Source of the DNA: an uncultured Polyangiaceae bacterium
Lineage (GTDB): Bacteria; Myxococcota_A; Polyangia; Polyangiales; Polyangiaceae
Assembly (NCBI GenBank): GCA_938004815.1
Contig: CALKVR010000622.1
Location: 1 to 6,996 of the forward strand
Length of the DNA stretch: 6,996 nucleotides
Direction of reading: 5' to 3'
The first letter of the stretch is position 1. Each line of letters starts with the position of its first letter. The notes beneath the pieces are model-generated. The model did no database searches, was not told the origin of the DNA, and saw nothing but the letters and a program-made list of their open reading frames with translations. Both the position numbers and the translations under genes were made by a program. Below, piece by piece: positions 5,386 through 6,996 of this stretch.

Positions 5386-6402
5386 TCACTCGAGGCGCAT
5401 GATCGCGTCGAGGTCCTGAGCGACGAGGGCGCGCAGCCCCTCGGTCAGCCGGTCGGCGTCGAGCTCGACCGAGACCGTCACGACGGCCCGGGTGCCCGCG
5501 GCGACCGGCGTCTCGATCGGCCGATCGAGGCCGAGCACGCGGCCCGTTCCCGAGCTCGCGAGATCGCCCCAGGCATCTCGGAGGGTGTCGGCGGCCTCCG
5601 ACCCGCGCTCACCAAACTCGCCCGAGAGCGCGATGGCGAGGCCCACGTGCTCACGCGCGGTCGGGCGCGCCGCCGCCCCCACCGCGGTCGCGACCTCGAG
5701 GAGCCCGCGGGCGGCTTGCTTCCACTCGTCGTCGAAGGGGCCGAGCGCGACCGCGACCGCGGGCGCGTCGCCGAAGCGCGCGACGAGAGGCGCGAGCGGA
5801 TCGCCGTCGAGCGCCGGCCTCGCGTCGAGCTTCTTCAGGGCGTAGAGCGTCGCGATCCGCGCGGTGCCCCGCCCGCCGAGGCCACCCTGCTGGTAGACGG
5901 CGACGTCGCGGCCGATGCGGGCGAAGGCGCGGGGCTCGGTCCCGAGCCGGCCCGATACGCGCGCCAGGTCGGGCCTGTCCTCACTGCGGACGACGTCGCT
6001 GGTCAGACGCTTCTCGAGCTTTTTCTGGAGGACGAGCGGATCGGCGTTGTGGCGCACGTACGCGGTGCCGCACGAGAGCGGCTCGCCATGCCGCGCGAGG
6101 ATCGCCTCGGGGACCTGACGGAGGTCGAACCCGAGCTTCTCTCGGAAGCCATCGAAGTTGGTCTCGGGGACGATCCGAGCGACGGCGGGGATGAGCCAAG
6201 GGACCTGCGCGATCGCCCGCGGACTGGCGCGCACGAGCCAGTCGAGGCCGGCGCGCGGGACGAGGCGATCGAGCGGGAGCGCGGGCAGCGGCTCGAGCGG
6301 GGGCTTGGGCGCCGGCGGCGGCGCCGAAGAGCACGCGCCGAGCGCCGCGAGCGCCGCGAGCCCGAGGAGCCCGCGGCGGACGATCAGACGATCTTCAGCC
6401 AC
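5386..6402 (-). CDS. Putative outer-membrane lipoprotein of unknown function
   Basis: The 338-residue product starts at a GTG inside the end of tyrS (19-nt overlap). The N-terminus is a lipoprotein signal: two Arg, the hydrophobic GLLGLAALAA, then lipobox LGAC with Cys24 as the lipidated residue. Ser25-Ser26 follow, with no Asp at +2, which favours outer-membrane sorting by the Lol rules known from enterobacteria. A Pro-rich spacer (28-43) leads to a folded domain. Recognisable segments are LVPRAGLDWLVRASPRAI, LGFDLRQVPEAILARHG, a long basic helix (about 122-140), GRDVAVYQQGG, and an Ala-rich second half ending in LDADRLTEGLRALVAQDLDAI. It resembles uncharacterised myxobacterial lipoproteins with a GxDLRxVPEA signature. 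No catalytic motif is visible. The GTG has no good ribosome binding site, so translation is probably coupled to tyrS. Start confidence is moderate; the lipobox leaves little room for a later start. Confidence 0.82.
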   Translation of the reverse strand: MAEDRLIVRRGLLGLAALAALGACSSAPPPAPKPPLEPLPALPLDRLVPRAGLDWLVRASPRAIAQVPWLIPAVARIVPETNFDGFREKLGFDLRQVPEAILARHGEPLSCGTAYVRHNADPLVLQKKLEKRLTSDVVRSEDRPDLARVSGRLGTEPRAFARIGRDVAVYQQGGLGGRGTARIATLYALKKLDARPALDGDPLAPLVARFGDAPAVAVALGPFDDEWKQAARGLLEVATAVGAAARPTAREHVGLAIALSGEFGERGSEAADTLRDAWGDLASSGTGRVLGLDRPIETPVAAGTRAVVTVSVELDADRLTEGLRALVAQDLDAIMRLE

Positions 6403-6996
6403 GCGAATTTGCGGTTCTTGGAGCCCACCCGAACGAGGTGCCGTGCACCGCGCGCGAGCTTCATGAAGGCGTCGGCCTCGCCGAGCTTCTTTCCGTCGAG
6501 CTGGACTGCGCCCTGCTTGATCGATCGCGACGCCTCCGAGTTCGAGGCCGAGAGCCCCGCGAGCGCGAGCGCTTTGCAGAGCATGACGACGCCGTCATCG
6601 CTTGGGATCTCGTGCTCGGGCGCGTCGTCGGGGACGGCGCCTTGGGCGACCTCTCGCCGCCGCTCGAGCGCAGACGCGGCGGCGGCCGCGTCGTGGAAAC
6701 GCGTGACGATCTCTACCGCGAACGCCTCTTTCACGGCGACGACGTTGGCACGGCCAGCCTCGACGTCGGCCTTGAGCGCGCGGATCTCGTCGAGCGAGCG
6801 GCGCGAGAGCAGCTCCATGTAGCGCCAGACGACGAGATCGTCGACGAGCATGAGCTTTTGCAACATGTCGAAGGGCGGCTCGTCGATGCCGACGTAGTTG
6901 TTGGCGCTCTTCGACATCTTCGCGCCGACGACCTTGCCGCCCTCGAACCGCGCGTCCGTCCCCTCGAGCAGCGGCGTCGTCATCACGATCTGCGCT
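6384..6996 (-). CDS. tyrS: Tyrosine--tRNA ligase, C-terminal part (N-terminal catalytic half outside the window)
   Basis: Cytoplasmic enzyme that activates tyrosine with ATP and charges tRNA-Tyr. The frame is open at the right edge, so the gene runs beyond the window; 203 residues are present and the HIGH motif is not. The fragment begins with the catalytic-domain end TTPLLEGTD, then the KMSKS loop GAKMSKSANNYVGIDEPP (KMSKS coded by 6920-6906). The anticodon-binding helical region follows (DMLQKLMLVDDLVVWRYMELLS, then an Ala/Glu-rich helical stretch). The last roughly 65 residues are an S4 RNA-binding domain (SNSEASRSIKQGAVQLDGKKL), which binds the tRNA in bacterial TyrRS. The NYVGIDEPP sequence after KMSKS fits the TyrRS subgroup with NYIGI after KMSKS. 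About nine residues (ARFEGGKVV) sit between GTD and KMSKS where many bacterial enzymes are shorter. The 3' end overlaps the lipoprotein gene. Confidence 0.96.
   Translation of the reverse strand, partial: AQIVMTTPLLEGTDARFEGGKVVGAKMSKSANNYVGIDEPPFDMLQKLMLVDDLVVWRYMELLSRRSLDEIRALKADVEAGRANVVAVKEAFAVEIVTRFHDAAAAASALERRREVAQGAVPDDAPEHEIPSDDGVVMLCKALALAGLSASNSEASRSIKQGAVQLDGKKLGEADAFMKLARGARHLVRVGSKNRKFAWLKIV

Noticed and set aside
5278..6822. 514-codon open frame on the + strand
   Set aside because: Antisense to the lipoprotein and tyrS; the charged translation mirrors their codons and tyrS is unmistakable on the - strand.

Overview
The window is very GC-rich, gene-dense bacterial chromosome that looks like a member of the Myxococcota (myxobacteria, most likely Polyangiales-like). 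Three things point there: a MYXO-CTERM-like C-terminal tail on a beta-helix surface protein, a cysteine-rich domain with a GDADGCE...CGxC...C pattern typical of secreted myxobacterial proteins, and a group of poorly characterised envelope proteins of myxobacterial type (a CP-domain/beta-barrel protein, a small secreted protein ending in SVENL, and a TPR-tailed membrane protein behind an ECF sigma factor). The phylum call is inference from protein style; no rRNA or other phylogenetic marker beyond part of tyrS is present. There are no mobile elements, CRISPR arrays or tRNA genes, and no gene-free stretch longer than 168 bases.

Layout. On the + strand, bases 1-1047 hold the 3' part of a gene for a secreted right-handed beta-helix protein. 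Everything else is on the - strand, read from right to left: the C-terminal third of tyrosyl-tRNA synthetase (6996-6384), a lipoprotein overlapping it by 19 nt (6402-5386), a 91-residue secreted protein (5349-5074), and an exported protein with a proline-rich linker and probable outer-membrane beta-barrel (5045-4020). A probable intrinsic terminator follows (about 4020-3981), then a GC-rich hairpin. Next come an ECF-type RNA polymerase sigma factor (3939-3298) and, coupled to it by a 4-nt GTGA overlap, a single-pass membrane protein with a TPR-like tail, probably its regulator (3301-2387). After a 168-nt intergenic region rich in inverted repeats comes a secreted protein with a 14-cysteine N-terminal region and a predicted seven-bladed beta-propeller (2218-1010). 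Its 3' end overlaps the + strand beta-helix gene by 38 nt.

How the genes may work together. Apart from tyrS and the sigma factor, every product carries a signal peptide, lipobox, transmembrane segment or C-terminal anchor-like tail, so this is an envelope locus attached to a housekeeping gene. The tight spacing from tyrS to the beta-barrel gene suggests one transcript. The sigma factor and the membrane TPR protein look like a signal-transduction pair. Whether they control the beta-barrel protein or the propeller protein is open. The best candidates for something little described are the propeller protein with its structured leader, and the sigma/TPR pair, which lacks a zinc anti-sigma motif.
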